From contig QHYS01000015.1 in NCBI GenBank assembly GCA_003223325.1, forward strand, positions 1-64,000: a stretch of 64,000 nt of DNA, written 5' to 3'. This DNA comes from Acidobacteriota bacterium (GTDB lineage: Bacteria > Acidobacteriota > Terriglobia > Acidiferrales > UBA7541). The notes beneath the pieces are model-generated. The model was given only the letters and a program-made list of their open reading frames with translations. It was not told the DNA's origin and searched no databases. Positions 1 through 8,469 of this stretch are shown here, in pieces. The translations under genes and the position numbers were made by a program. Position 1 is the first letter of the stretch; the number at the start of each line of letters is the position of its first letter.

Positions 1-1
1 A

Positions 2-208
2 TTTCCCAAGGGAGCTGCGTTGAAGGACCCTTCAGGTCTATTCAACTCCAGCCTCGACGGGAATGCCAGGCGCGCCATCGACATCCACGAAGGCGACAAG
101 GTCAATGAGGCGGCCTTGAAGGATCTCATCCGCGCTGCAGTGGCGCTCAATCTCAAGGGCCAGAGCAAGTCGAAGCCCCGGCGAGCGAGCAGCAAGCGGG
201 CCGACTAG
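2..208 (+). CDS. DUF1801 domain protein, C-terminal part only
   Basis: Open from the left window edge in the frame starting at base 2 and ending at TAG 206-208, so the gene begins outside the window. The visible end reads FPKGAALKDPSGLFNSSLDG and continues to a segment with VNEAALKDLIRAAVALN. This resembles the C-terminus of DUF1801 (YdhG/iron-chaperone-like) proteins, where a conserved FxxGAxLxDPxGLL segment is followed by a xDVDEAALxxLIRxAxxLN helix. The tail is Lys/Arg/Ser-rich. Biochemical function of the family is poorly defined. It cannot be told whether the missing 5' part is intact, and the next 5 kb is full of decayed genes, so this could be a remnant as well. Confidence 0.6.
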   Translation, partial: FPKGAALKDPSGLFNSSLDGNARRAIDIHEGDKVNEAALKDLIRAAVALNLKGQSKSKPRRASSKRAD

Positions 209-623
209 CTTCATCGCAGGTCCCGGCCATATCTCCTCCCATAGGGGATTCGGCACCTGCCTCATACGCCAAGCAGTTCGGCGTCGAGGCCCCGAGCTGG
301 CCGCCGAAGGGCGCTCGGTCTTGATCGCGGAGGAGACTGCCATGTCTATGGAACGTCCATATGGCGGTCAAGCGTGAGCCGTGCCGACGAAATCGGCGGG
401 CACCGTCGACTATCGTGATCGTAGTCGGCCTGTACGAGCCGCTGGGAAAGCTGCGAGCCGAGGCCAGCGTCCAGGTCTTCGTTTGAGGCCGGCCGCCGAA
501 GAGCCGCCCGGTGCCGATGACGACGGGGACCGTCGGAAATAGTCACGTCGTCGATCACATCCTCATCGAGCCCCTGCCGTATCCCGACCCCACCGTCGAG
601 GTGCACGCGACGAACGCCGTATC
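209..623. other. No recognisable gene
   Basis: About 415 bp between the DUF1801 tail and the intron-protein fragment. Short open frames exist on both strands but none gives a family-like protein, and the sequence looks like non-functional or decayed DNA. Confidence 0.4.
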
Positions 624-838
624 TACTTCGGGTACGCTTCAACGAGTCCAGGCTGAATCACTTCTACCAGGCGTACCTCGACGCGCTCTTCAAGTGGCTC
701 AATCGTCGGAGTCAGAAGCGCTCTTTCAATTGGGAGCGCTTCAGACGACGGCTGCTACACCAGCCGCTTCCAAGGCCGCCGCACGGACACGCTCTCATCG
801 ACGTGACCTCCGAACACCGGGCGGGTCGTTGTGCGTAG
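624..838 (+). pseudogene. Group II intron reverse transcriptase/maturase, 3' remnant
   Basis: In the frame 638-838 (stop TAG 836-838) the translation contains NHFYQAYLDALFKWLNRRSQ followed by KRSFNWERFRRRLL and a Pro-rich end. This matches the C-terminal end of bacterial group II intron-encoded proteins, which carry a W...LxRRSQ...TWERF segment before the stop. The preceding YFG at 624-632 is in another frame, so at least one frameshift separates them. The RT domain, maturase domain X and the intron RNA structure are not visible. This is a dead fragment, not a working retroelement. Confidence 0.6.
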
Positions 839-1090
839 CTCGGTGGCGTCCGAAGGGTGTTGAGCGCTGCTTTGCGGCGGCAATGCCTGTTCTGGCCCGA
901 GGATGCGATTTCCGTGATGACTTCCGGTTTGCCTAACCGGACAGAACCCGCGCGGTCAACGCCGTTGGCATTGTTTTTCCCAAGCCCAGACATGCAGGTG
1001 TAGAATCCCCCGGCCACGACGCCCACGCGATTCGGTGGAGCTGAAGCGGACCGATTAGGCTGCCTGTCCCCTCGGGTTTCTGATCCAGGC

Positions 1091-1901
1091 CTATTGCGTC
1101 TTCTCCGACGCCGGCGCGACCTGCGAGGCGGCCGCTGCGCCTGCCGGCGGATTGGTGAGCGGATCGTCCAGGAACTTGCGGATGATCTCTGGCGCCTCCG
1201 GCGAGGTTATGAAATTGTAGTGACTGTAGCCCGGCACAATCGCTAGCCGCGACGTCGATAATTGCGTGTTCTGCCAGCCCGGCTCCTTCACGCCGCCGCC
1301 CAGCAGCGCGAAGAACTGGGCGACGTGCTTTTGCGAGATCGAATCGTTGTCAGCGAACACCAGCAGCACGGGTATCGGTAGCTTGGCGATGTCGGCCGAC
1401 CAGTCATAGTCCTCGCTCATCATCCTCCCCATCTTGTCGAGGAACTGCGGGAAGCGCTGCGGCTCGGGCCATTGTTGGGAGAGTTGGCCCGTCGGCGTCT
1501 GCATCATGTTTTCGGCCATCGACGCGCTGATCCGGCCCATGCCCTCCTGAGTTTCCGGATACCAGCCGGACCTGGCATGAGGCGACGAGATCACCACCAG
1601 CCGCCGGACCTTGTCCGGATGTTGGATCGCCGCGCGGATCGCAGTGGCGCCTCCGAACGAATGGCCGACTAGGTCGGCTTTCGGAATCTTGAGATGGTCC
1701 AGCAGCGCCGCGATATCGTCGCCCATCGTGGCGAAGCTCATCGGCCTGTCCGTGTCCGCCGTGCGACCGTGCCCATCCTTGCATCTCGCCGATCGTCGTC
1801 AGCCCGCCATGGATCAGCACCAGGGGTTCGCCCTGGCCGTAGATCTCGTGATAGAGCCTGATACTGTTTATATCAGCGTAGCCGCTGCTCACCGGTTTCA
1901 T
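1091..1901 (-). pseudogene. Alpha/beta hydrolase, frameshifted with an internal deletion
   Basis: The N-terminal frame starts at ATG 1901 (MKPVSSGYADINSIRLYHEI) and contains the oxyanion-hole motif VLIHGG. The C-terminal frame, ending at TAG 1091-1093, contains the nucleophile elbow GHSFGG, a catalytic-Asp region (LVFADNDS) and a catalytic-His region (VPGYSHYN). The two frames meet near 1775. At that point the usual W...VIAVExQGHGRTADxDRP stretch is shortened: EMQG runs directly into GHGRTADTDRP out of frame. A deletion between two short QG-coding repeats, roughly 17 codons plus a frame change, would explain this. All triad regions are otherwise preserved, so the lesion may be recent or an assembly error. 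Substrate unknown. Confidence 0.75.
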
Positions 1902-2019
1902 CTCCGCCTCTCCTGCTGGCCGCCCTAGCGCGTTACATCCGCGGCCCGACTTGCCGGGCCAGAACCTTCGCGATGAAACGCGCCGTCCGTCGCCTTACCG
2001 ACGTCTTCCGCGCGTCTTC

Positions 2020-2190
2020 CTAGAGTAAGTGAGACCCCTGCACGGTGACGACTTCCTGATTCGGCCAACGCCGGCAGAAGTCGCGTTGCGCACCGATCAA
2101 GAATCCCGTCGGTTCTGCATAGCTCGCGGCAATTTGCCGAAGAAGGCCGTCCGCGATCGGGACGTGCGATCCTGCGCGGCGCCGCTTCCC
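2020..2190 (-). pseudogene. Haloalkane dehalogenase-like C-terminal remnant
   Basis: On the minus strand the frame ending at TAG 2020-2022 reads AEPTGFLIGAQRDFCRRWPN followed by QEVVTVQGSH. This closely resembles the C-terminal region of haloalkane dehalogenases (alpha/beta hydrolases), where an NAEPG...RDFCRxWPNQ...V.GxHFxQEDSPDEIG stretch holds the catalytic His. The reading frame stops just after the His. The following EDxPDEIG-like part continues only in shifted frames (EDVGKATDGAFH). No N-terminal hydrolase core is visible upstream. A degraded fragment. Confidence 0.55.
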
Positions 2191-2247
2191 ATGAGCGCCG
2201 CCTCCCCGCCATGACGAGAGTCGCCACGGTCATGCTTTTCGACAGAG

Positions 2248-2355
2248 TCACGCGTCCACACTCCTTGCGAACGGGAAGGAAGATAGCGCCGCCTTAAGCA
2301 GATCGAGCCGCGCGGCGAGCCACTCTTCGCGTGTTGCACTTTTGTGCGTCATCAT
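2248..2355 (-). pseudogene. DUF899 (thioredoxin-like family) N-terminal remnant
   Basis: From ATG 2355 the minus strand encodes MMTHKSATREEWLAARLDLL and stops at TGA 2248-2250 after 35 codons. The start resembles the N-terminus of DUF899 proteins (HxVxSREEWLAARxxLLxxEKE). The remaining roughly 200 residues of that family are absent and are replaced by unrelated sequence leading into the dehalogenase fragment. It has no predicted function in this form. Confidence 0.5.
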
Positions 2356-2878
2356 GGCTTTCTTATTCTCCCATAATCACCTTGCGAGACGGAGCACGCC
2401 TGCAATCCGGGCGAACCCTTCCTGGCATGTCTGAACTTTAGAGAAATACTTCCAGGGTCGGCTATCGTCGAGCTGCGCCCAGAGAGAGAAACTGCAAAAG
2501 TAGAGTTTAACTACTTTAGATGGTGAAGTGCTGTGACGAGCGGGAGGGAACGGTCAGAACGGGTTGTTGACTAAGGCTCTCAGCCGGTCCGAATAGGGCG
2601 CCAGCTGACCAAACACTCGACGCGACCCCGAAATCATCGTTCCTGTCCGAGGAGAAAGCCAAGCTTCAGAGCATGAAATAGTGCCCTTCAAGTACTGGCC
2701 TGTTCCGTTCGGAAAGCCCAACTAGTGGACGACGGGCAACTCGGAACTAACGCTCTGTCCTCTCATGACTCCCGGAGGTCTGCGCGATACACAATAACGT
2801 TGCCTATGGCGTACTTCCAATGACTTGCAGTGCCGTCCCAGCTCTTCTATGTCGTTGAAAGTACTTCTAACCCGCTAA
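2356..2878. other. No recognisable gene
   Basis: A 523-bp stretch with no open frame resembling a known family on either strand. It lies between decayed gene fragments and the tRNA-like att site, so it is probably junction or element-derived DNA. Confidence 0.4.
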
Positions 2879-2924
2879 CTGTCACGGCAGAGGCCGCGGG
2901 TTCGAGTCCCGTCGTCCCCCGCCA
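2879..2924 (+). other. tRNA-Asp 3' half; probable attachment (att) site
   Basis: The sequence from the anticodon loop onward matches the 3' half of a bacterial tRNA-Asp. It has CTGTCAC (anticodon GTC), the 3' anticodon-stem strand GGCAG, a variable region, the T arm GCGGGTTCGAGTCCCGT, an acceptor strand CGTCCCC and GCCA (one extra C before GCCA). The sequence 5' of the loop (cccgctaa) does not pair with the anticodon-stem strand, and no D arm or 5' acceptor strand exists. It is therefore not a complete tRNA. A tRNA 3' fragment directly beside a tyrosine recombinase gene is the usual signature of an att site left by an integrative element. Confidence 0.65.
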
Positions 2925-2930
2925 TTCTTT

Positions 2931-3478
2931 TCAAGTAGTTACGTCGGCATGCCCGAATTTTGGGACGTGACTTGGGACGTACCCGCCCCACCCCCCATCT
3001 GCGAGCGCGTCCAGTGCCTTGCGCTTCGTGTCGAGTCTGACGTGTGAATAGTGCGCGAGCATCCGGGGCGACACGTGCCCGGCAATGGACATGATGGTTT
3101 CATCGACGCCACGGATTCGGCTAATTCGGTGATCGCGTGATGACGTAGATCGTGGAACCGTAAACCACGTAAAGGACTCTTGAGGTCGTGAACATCGGCC
3201 TTGCACTGCTCATTCGAGGATACCTGTGCGGGCTGCCGTAGCTGATCACACTCCGGACACTGAATGGCCCGCGTGAGGCTTCGCCAAGCCGTGCGCCACG
3301 TCCTCATTGGCTGCGTCGGGTTGGGCTTCACAGACACCCTTGGTCCACGTCGATTCTTCGCTTGTGTTGATCGTCCTTGGCCTTCGCCATGCGGGAACAC
3401 ATACCAATCGGCCTGTGGCTCTGAACCGAACAGGAGTTTTGCCCGTTCTCTGAGAACTAACCGTTGCGGGGATTGCAA
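2931..3478 (-). pseudogene. Tyrosine recombinase (phage-type integrase), frameshifted and 5'-truncated
   Basis: One minus-strand frame (from about 3478) carries LRGLRFHDLRHHAITELAES, the HxxR box of tyrosine recombinases. The other, ending at 2931, carries GHVSPRMLAHYSHVRLDTKR, the GH...Y box with the catalytic Tyr. The frames join near 3125, so a frameshift separates the two halves of the catalytic domain. The first catalytic Arg region and the core-binding domain are missing upstream. A CPEC...C insert (zinc-ribbon-like) lies before the HxxR box. The stop lies 7 bp from the tRNA-Asp fragment, typical of an integrase next to its att site. Not expected to be active. Confidence 0.8.
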
Positions 3479-3566
3479 TGTCCGCCCCGGAAATCGCGCC
3501 GATTAGAACTAGAACTAGATGAAAAATTGGGCTCTACGTTCCAGATCCTCGACTTTGGGCCTTTAT

Positions 3567-5007
3567 TCAGAATGGGGAGTGACCAAAGAGGTCGTTGTAG
3601 TGGTTCCAGTAGCCTTCGACTTCGCGCATGATTTGCTGGAATTCGGGCTCGGGACGCAACTTGTCCCAGTTTCTGTCGCGTTGGAACCAGGGATAATTAT
3701 GATTGCCGAGTTGGACGGTTCGTCTTAACCAAGTGAGAGCGGGTTGCTTGTCGCCGAGGATTGCGTAGACAGCGCCAACCCATTCTGCGAAATCACCATC
3801 AACCATGTCCTCCGGTTTATAGTGGAAGACTAGCGGATCGATTTGATCACGCTGGCCACGCGAGGCCTGGATGAAAGCTAGGAAAACCGGCGCTTCAGGG
3901 GCAGCAGCGCGACCACGCAATTCTATCGATCGCTTCAGGACCCGCTCCGCTTCGTCCATTTTTCCCTGGTAGTAAAGGAAGTCTCCGAGGTATGACATCA
4001 GCTTGAATTGATCCGGATTGCGAGCCAACCCCTGGCGCGCTTCCTCTTCTGCTTCGTGAGCTTTCCCCTGGTACAACAGCATGCGCCCGTGCATCCAGTA
4101 GATTCGCGGCGGCGCGGGATTCAGATCACGGCTGTGAGGGAAGGTCGCCTCAGCCAAGTCAATCAAGCCCGCATAATGATAGCTATAGCCGAGTGATTCC
4201 CATGCCGGTAGCGAATTGGGGGCTAGGGTCAGAGCTTTCTTCCAGCTTGGGAGATAAGTCTGGATTCCATCGAGCCGGAGGAACAGGCGCTTTGTGGAGG
4301 ATGGCACCAAAGATCGTTGCAGAAGTGTTGCCTGGAAATGGGATCTTGCCGGTGGCCATCTCGTACAGCACCACTCCAAAAGAGAACAGGTCCGTTCGAG
4401 CGTCCAGTTCTTCCCCTCGCGCCTGCTCCGGGGACATGTAAGCCACCGTGCCCAGCGTGGTGCCGGGACTGGTCAGGTCCTCTTGGGAGACGGTCGGCAG
4501 TTGCGATGCCCCGGCGCCCGCACCCTTCAGTTCTTTCCGGTCTACTTTGGCCAACCCAAAGTCCAGAATCTTGGCGTGCCCACGCTCGGTCACGAAGATG
4601 TTCGCCGGCTTGATGTCCCGATGCACAATCCCCTTCGCGTGTGCGGCATCCAGTGCATCCGCAATTTCTGTCCCCAACTCCGACAACTGCTCCATTGGGA
4701 AGGGCTTTCCGCTGAGCCGATGCTTCAGCGTCTGTCCTTCCAGCAACTCCATGGCAATGAAGGGCTGGCTGTCCCATTCGTCGATGTCGTGAATCGTGCA
4801 GATATTCGGATGATTCAGAGACGACGCGGCGCGCGCTTCGCGTTTGAACCGCTCCAGCGCCTGATGATCGTTGGCAAATTCCTCCGGCAGGAATTTCATG
4901 GCGACGAAGCGACCGAGCTTGGTATCCTCGGCCCTATACACCACACCCATGCCGCCGCCACCAAGTTTCTCCAGGATGCGATAGTGTGAGATGGTTTTGC
5001 CGATCAT
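3567..5007 (-). pseudogene. Eukaryote-like Ser/Thr protein kinase with TPR tail, internally deleted
   Basis: From ATG 5007 the protein starts [20 protein letters not shown] and shows a glycine-rich loop, the VAMKFL lysine, [15 protein letters not shown] and an APE-equivalent SPEQ. The N-lobe and most catalytic motifs are thus present. Just after [21 protein letters not shown] (near 4240) the kinase frame is lost. A second frame continues with TPR-like repeats ([20 protein letters not shown] onward) to the stop at 3567. The C-lobe end (helices F-I), the membrane or sensor part and the first TPRs are missing. Related acidobacterial proteins are much longer. The simplest reading is one large deletion plus frame change. 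It is the last of three tandem kinase-derived genes. Confidence 0.75.
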
Positions 5008-5011
5008 GCGT

Positions 5012-5390
5012 TCACTTTCCGGATGGCACGCGGCGCTTCAATTCTTCGGACCAGTTCAGCACCACATTGATTTGCGCGGCCGATGCTGCTTGTTCGCTCG
5101 GCTTGATCATCAAGAAGCGCTGCCCATCCGGGGAAATGTCGTAGTTGGTGGAGCTTCCCACATAGTACTCTCCCTGAAATAGCATCCTAGGTTTACCCGC
5201 CGAGAAGATCGGCTGCGCCATAACGTCCACAGCCATCATCTTGTTCCCATTCCTGTAAAAGAGCTCTCGACCATTGCGGCTCCAGAGTGGCGCCACCCCT
5301 CCATCACTCGAAAGCTGCGATTTTCCCCCTGGCCTGGATCTGCGCGAGGAGTTCGTAGGAGGCAAGACGCGTACCAGCACTGATGGACAT
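5012..5390 (-). pseudogene. Ser/Thr kinase gene collapsed to its start and its PD40 propeller end
   Basis: ATG 5390 opens with MSISAGTRLASYELLAQI, close to the N-terminus of acidobacterial kinases (xSxGTRLGPYEILxxIGxGGMG). After about 20 codons it switches frame to GGKSQLSSDGGVAPLWSRNG and a segment ending ...[14 protein letters not shown], which is the C-terminal end of a PD40/WD40-like propeller in the same protein class. The entire kinase domain and most of the propeller are missing. The stop (5012) is 4 bp before the start of the next kinase gene at 5007, which suggests an original operon. Not functional as a kinase. Confidence 0.65.
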
Positions 5391-5670
5391 TAGTTCTTTC
5401 CCGTGGGAACCTTCTGCTTCAGTTCTTCAAACCAGAGCAGTTCAGCACGATGTTGATCTGGGTCGCCGAATGTAGCCTGTTCGTCTTGCTAAACCATGAG
5501 GAACCTCTGGCCATCCGGGGAGACATCGTAATCAGGAATTGATGCCACCGTGATCTAGTGGGACTTTACTGCCTCCGAGTAAACTACCGTCTATAACGGC
5601 CGTCAAAAGCACCCTGGGTTTCCCTGCCGAAAAACTTGGCTCGGTCGTAACATCAACAGCCATGTTGAAC
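5390..5670 (-). pseudogene. PD40 propeller tail of another Ser/Thr kinase, decayed
   Basis: Minus-strand fragments in several frames repeat the tail seen in the neighbouring remnant: MAVDVTTEPSFSAGKPRVLL, then YDVSPDGQRFLMV followed by a stop, then LLWFEELKQKVPTGKN and TAA 5390-5392. The terminal TAATG overlaps the ATG of the next remnant, so these were once translationally coupled genes. Multiple frameshifts and an internal stop make it a pseudogene. No upstream kinase part could be found before 5911. Confidence 0.6.
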
Positions 5671-5910
5671 TTCCTCGATTGGCTCACGACACCGTACTAG
5701 TTTACAGCAGCCCTTGAGCGGCGTCGTTAATCGGTGCATCGCGCCCTGACTCCCTAGTAACAAATACTTTTGCGGGCATCCCGTGCGGTATTGACTGAAT
5801 CTACAAACTAGACTCAGCCCACAATTGGCGTCGTAATTTTCGGTGCTACTCTCTTTGGGAGCGAATTCCCCTTACTTTCGAGAGCTTAGACCGGAAAAAA
5901 AGGATACCTC

Positions 5911-8469
5911 ATGCCCACTAAGACTAAGGCTCTAAGCTGTGCTTGCGCAACTCTATGTGCGGCTTTGCTGATGGCTATCGCTTTTCCGCCGCAAGCCGCC
6001 GCAGCGGACGGTGACGATCCGCCGGGCCGCGTCGCCCGACTGAGCTACCTAAACGGAGCGGTTTCCTTCCAGCCGGCGGGCGAATCCGACTGGGTGACGG
6101 CGACGATCAATCGCCCCATGACCACGGGCGATAAGCTGTGGGCCGATGCCGATTCTCGTGCTGAATTGCACATCGGCTCGGCGGCGATTCGGCTAAACGG
6201 CAACACCGGCTTCTCGTTTCTGAACCTGGACGACCGCACGGTACAGATTCAGCTCTCTTCAGGCACCCTCAGCATTCGCGTGCGGCGCCTTGAAAGAGAT
6301 GAAGTTTTCGAAGTGGATACGCCGAATCAGGCCTTTTCGATTATGCGGGCCGGCCGATATCGCCTGGAGGCCAGCGAAGACGGAAACAGCACGATCGTCA
6401 TGGTGCCGGAAGGCAAGGGGGAGGCCAGTGGCAACGGTCGTACCTATACGATCGAATCCCGTGAGAGAGCTTCGCTCACTGGGACTGACACCCTCTCTGC
6501 CGATATAGACAGAATGGACAGACGCGAACGCGACGATTTCGACGATTGGTGCGAGCAGCGCGACCGCCGCGAAGAGCGCTCCCGTTCTGCACGATACGTG
6601 TCTCCGCAAATGGTTGGCTACGAGGATCTCGACGAGAACGGCGTCTGGCGCTACGACCCTCAGTACGGAGAGGTTTGGGTGCCGACCGCAGTGCCTGTCG
6701 GCTGGGCACCCTATCATTATGGCCACTGGGCCTGGATTGCACCATGGGGCTGGACATGGGTGGATGATGCGTCGTGGGGCTATGCGCCCTTTCATTACGG
6801 ACGCTGGGCCTATGCACGCGGGGCGTGGTGTTGGATACCAGGCCCTGTGGAAGCTAGGCCGGTTTATGCTCCTGCGCTGGTCGCCTTCGTGGGTGGCCCC
6901 AACTTCGCTGTAGGAATTGCAGTGGGTGGCGGAGCAACAGTTGGGTGGTTCCCGCTGGGGCCGCGCGAAGTGTACGTGCCCGCATATCGAACCACTCCCG
7001 ACTACGTGACACGGGTGAACGTCACGAACACGAACGTGAACCAAACAACGGTAACGAATGTTTACAACACCACGGTTGCCAACAACACCACCGTGGTCAA
7101 CAACGTGACCTACGTGAATAGGACGGCGCCGGATGCCGTAACTGCGGTTCCGGCCAACGCATTTACAAGTGCTCAGCCGGTAGCTACCGCGGCCGTTAAG
7201 GTGAACCAGAGCCAAATTGCCAGCGCGCCGGTCGTCACGCGGGCTGCCCTAGCTCCCACACAAACTAGCGTGCTGGGAGCTTCCGAGCACGGGATAGAAA
7301 GACGTGTGCCACCAGGACTGGCCGACCGGCCTGTAGTCGCGAAGACTACGCCGCCCCCGCCTCCCGTGTCGTTCGAGCGGCAACAGTCAGCACTGGCAAC
7401 GCACCCCGGCCAACCGCTGGCACACAACGAAGTCGAGACATTGCGTCCGGCAAATGTCCAGCATCCGCTCGTCAAGCGAGTGAACCAACCTGAGGCCCCC
7501 AATAGCGGTGTGGGCCAGGTGGCGGGAGCACCTGGCGCGCCTAATCCTCAGCCAGGAAATCCAGCCAACGTTCCTTCGAACGCTCCCAATAGGCCAGTAA
7601 ACAATCCGTCTGTTAGCGCGCCGCCGCGCAATGATCGGCCCGAGTCGGCCCGGCCCGAAAATCGTCCCGCAACGAGCGAGGCGCCGAATGTGCAGCCAAA
7701 CAATCGGCCAGGACCGCAAAATCGCCTGGAACAACCCGTGACCACGTCGAACCCGGAGCCCTCGAACAACCGGCCTTCCAACGTCCAGCCGGGTTACCGG
7801 CCGCCATCTCCGGATAATCGACCGAACCCGAGCCAGCCTCCCAACGAGCGGCCTTCGATAAACGGCCGACCGCAGAACGCGGCGCCTGTGGAGCCTTCGA
7901 ACAATCGGCCATCCAACGTCCAGCCGGGTTACCGGCCGCCATCTCCCGATAATCGGCCGAACCCGAGTCAACCTTCCCAGCTTCCCTCGATCCGTAACGA
8001 GAGCCCTAGTGCGCCAGCGACTCCGCCATCTAACGAGCGGCCTTCGATAAACAGCCGACCGCAGAACACGGCGCCTGTGGAGCCTCCGAACAATCGGGGA
8101 TCAAACGTCCAGCCGGGTTACCGGCCACCATCCCCGGACAATCGGCCGAACCCGGTCCGTAATGAGAGCCCTAGTGCGCCAGCGAGGTCGCAGTCTAGCG
8201 AGCGGCCAGCACTGAATAGCCAGCCGCAGAACACACCCAGCGTTCAGCCAAGCAATAGACGACCCGATCAGCCATCAAATGCACCGGTCAGCCGTCCCGC
8301 GACTCCGCCGGCTCCGGAAAATCGGAACGTCACCCCAAATCAACAACCATCGGGCAATGTGCGAGCGGTCCCGGACAACCGGGGACAGGCACCGGCGCCC
8401 GCTCCTGCCAAATCGAACAACAATTCATCTAGTAATAAGAATAAGAAGGAGAACGAGAAGAAGAACTAG
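5911..8469 (+). CDS. Secreted FecR-domain/DUF6600-type protein with Pro/Asn-rich repeat tail
   Basis: 852 residues. A Sec-type signal peptide covers about residues 1-32 (positive start, ALLMAIAF core, AAAA end). Residues ~38-190 resemble a FecR-like beta domain (GxVSFxPAGxxDWxxAxxNRPxxxGDxLWxxxxSRAELHIG). Residues ~230-365 are rich in Trp, Tyr and Gly with repeated GWAPYHYGHWAW / GYAPFHYGRWAY units, as in DUF6600 proteins. Then comes a VNVTNTNVNQTTVTN Asn/Thr tract and a long disordered Pro/Asn-rich tail with three imperfect repeats, ending in a Lys-rich stretch. An AAGGA-like site sits about 6 bp upstream of the ATG. It stands alone between decayed kinases and an empty stretch. A cell-envelope or surface role is inferred; no enzyme motif is seen. 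Confidence 0.85.
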   Translation: MPTKTKALSCACATLCAALLMAIAFPPQAAAADGDDPPGRVARLSYLNGAVSFQPAGESDWVTATINRPMTTGDKLWADADSRAELHIGSAAIRLNGNTGFSFLNLDDRTVQIQLSSGTLSIRVRRLERDEVFEVDTPNQAFSIMRAGRYRLEASEDGNSTIVMVPEGKGEASGNGRTYTIESRERASLTGTDTLSADIDRMDRRERDDFDDWCEQRDRREERSRSARYVSPQMVGYEDLDENGVWRYDPQYGEVWVPTAVPVGWAPYHYGHWAWIAPWGWTWVDDASWGYAPFHYGRWAYARGAWCWIPGPVEARPVYAPALVAFVGGPNFAVGIAVGGGATVGWFPLGPREVYVPAYRTTPDYVTRVNVTNTNVNQTTVTNVYNTTVANNTTVVNNVTYVNRTAPDAVTAVPANAFTSAQPVATAAVKVNQSQIASAPVVTRAALAPTQTSVLGASEHGIERRVPPGLADRPVVAKTTPPPPPVSFERQQSALATHPGQPLAHNEVETLRPANVQHPLVKRVNQPEAPNSGVGQVAGAPGAPNPQPGNPANVPSNAPNRPVNNPSVSAPPRNDRPESARPENRPATSEAPNVQPNNRPGPQNRLEQPVTTSNPEPSNNRPSNVQPGYRPPSPDNRPNPSQPPNERPSINGRPQNAAPVEPSNNRPSNVQPGYRPPSPDNRPNPSQPSQLPSIRNESPSAPATPPSNERPSINSRPQNTAPVEPPNNRGSNVQPGYRPPSPDNRPNPVRNESPSAPARSQSSERPALNSQPQNTPSVQPSNRRPDQPSNAPVSRPATPPAPENRNVTPNQQPSGNVRAVPDNRGQAPAPAPAKSNNNSSSNKNKKENEKKN
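7761..8235 (+). repeat. Three imperfect tandem repeats within the Pro/Asn-rich coding region
   Basis: Units beginning near 7761, 7897 and 8083 each encode a SNNRPSNVQPGYRPPSPDNR core. They are followed by variable linkers that share ERPSINxRPQNxxPVEP. The repeats differ in length because of in-frame insertions of an RNESPSAPA-type segment in units 2 and 3. They remain in frame, so the repeat number could vary without breaking the gene. Confidence 0.85.

Noticed and set aside
2879..2924. Complete tRNA-Asp gene
   Set aside because: Only the 3' half exists; upstream bases do not pair with the anticodon or acceptor strands and there is no D arm.
6259..7215. 318-codon minus-strand open frame rich in His/Arg/Cys
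   Set aside because: Complement of the Trp/Tyr/Asn-rich DUF6600-type coding region, so its composition is an antisense effect.
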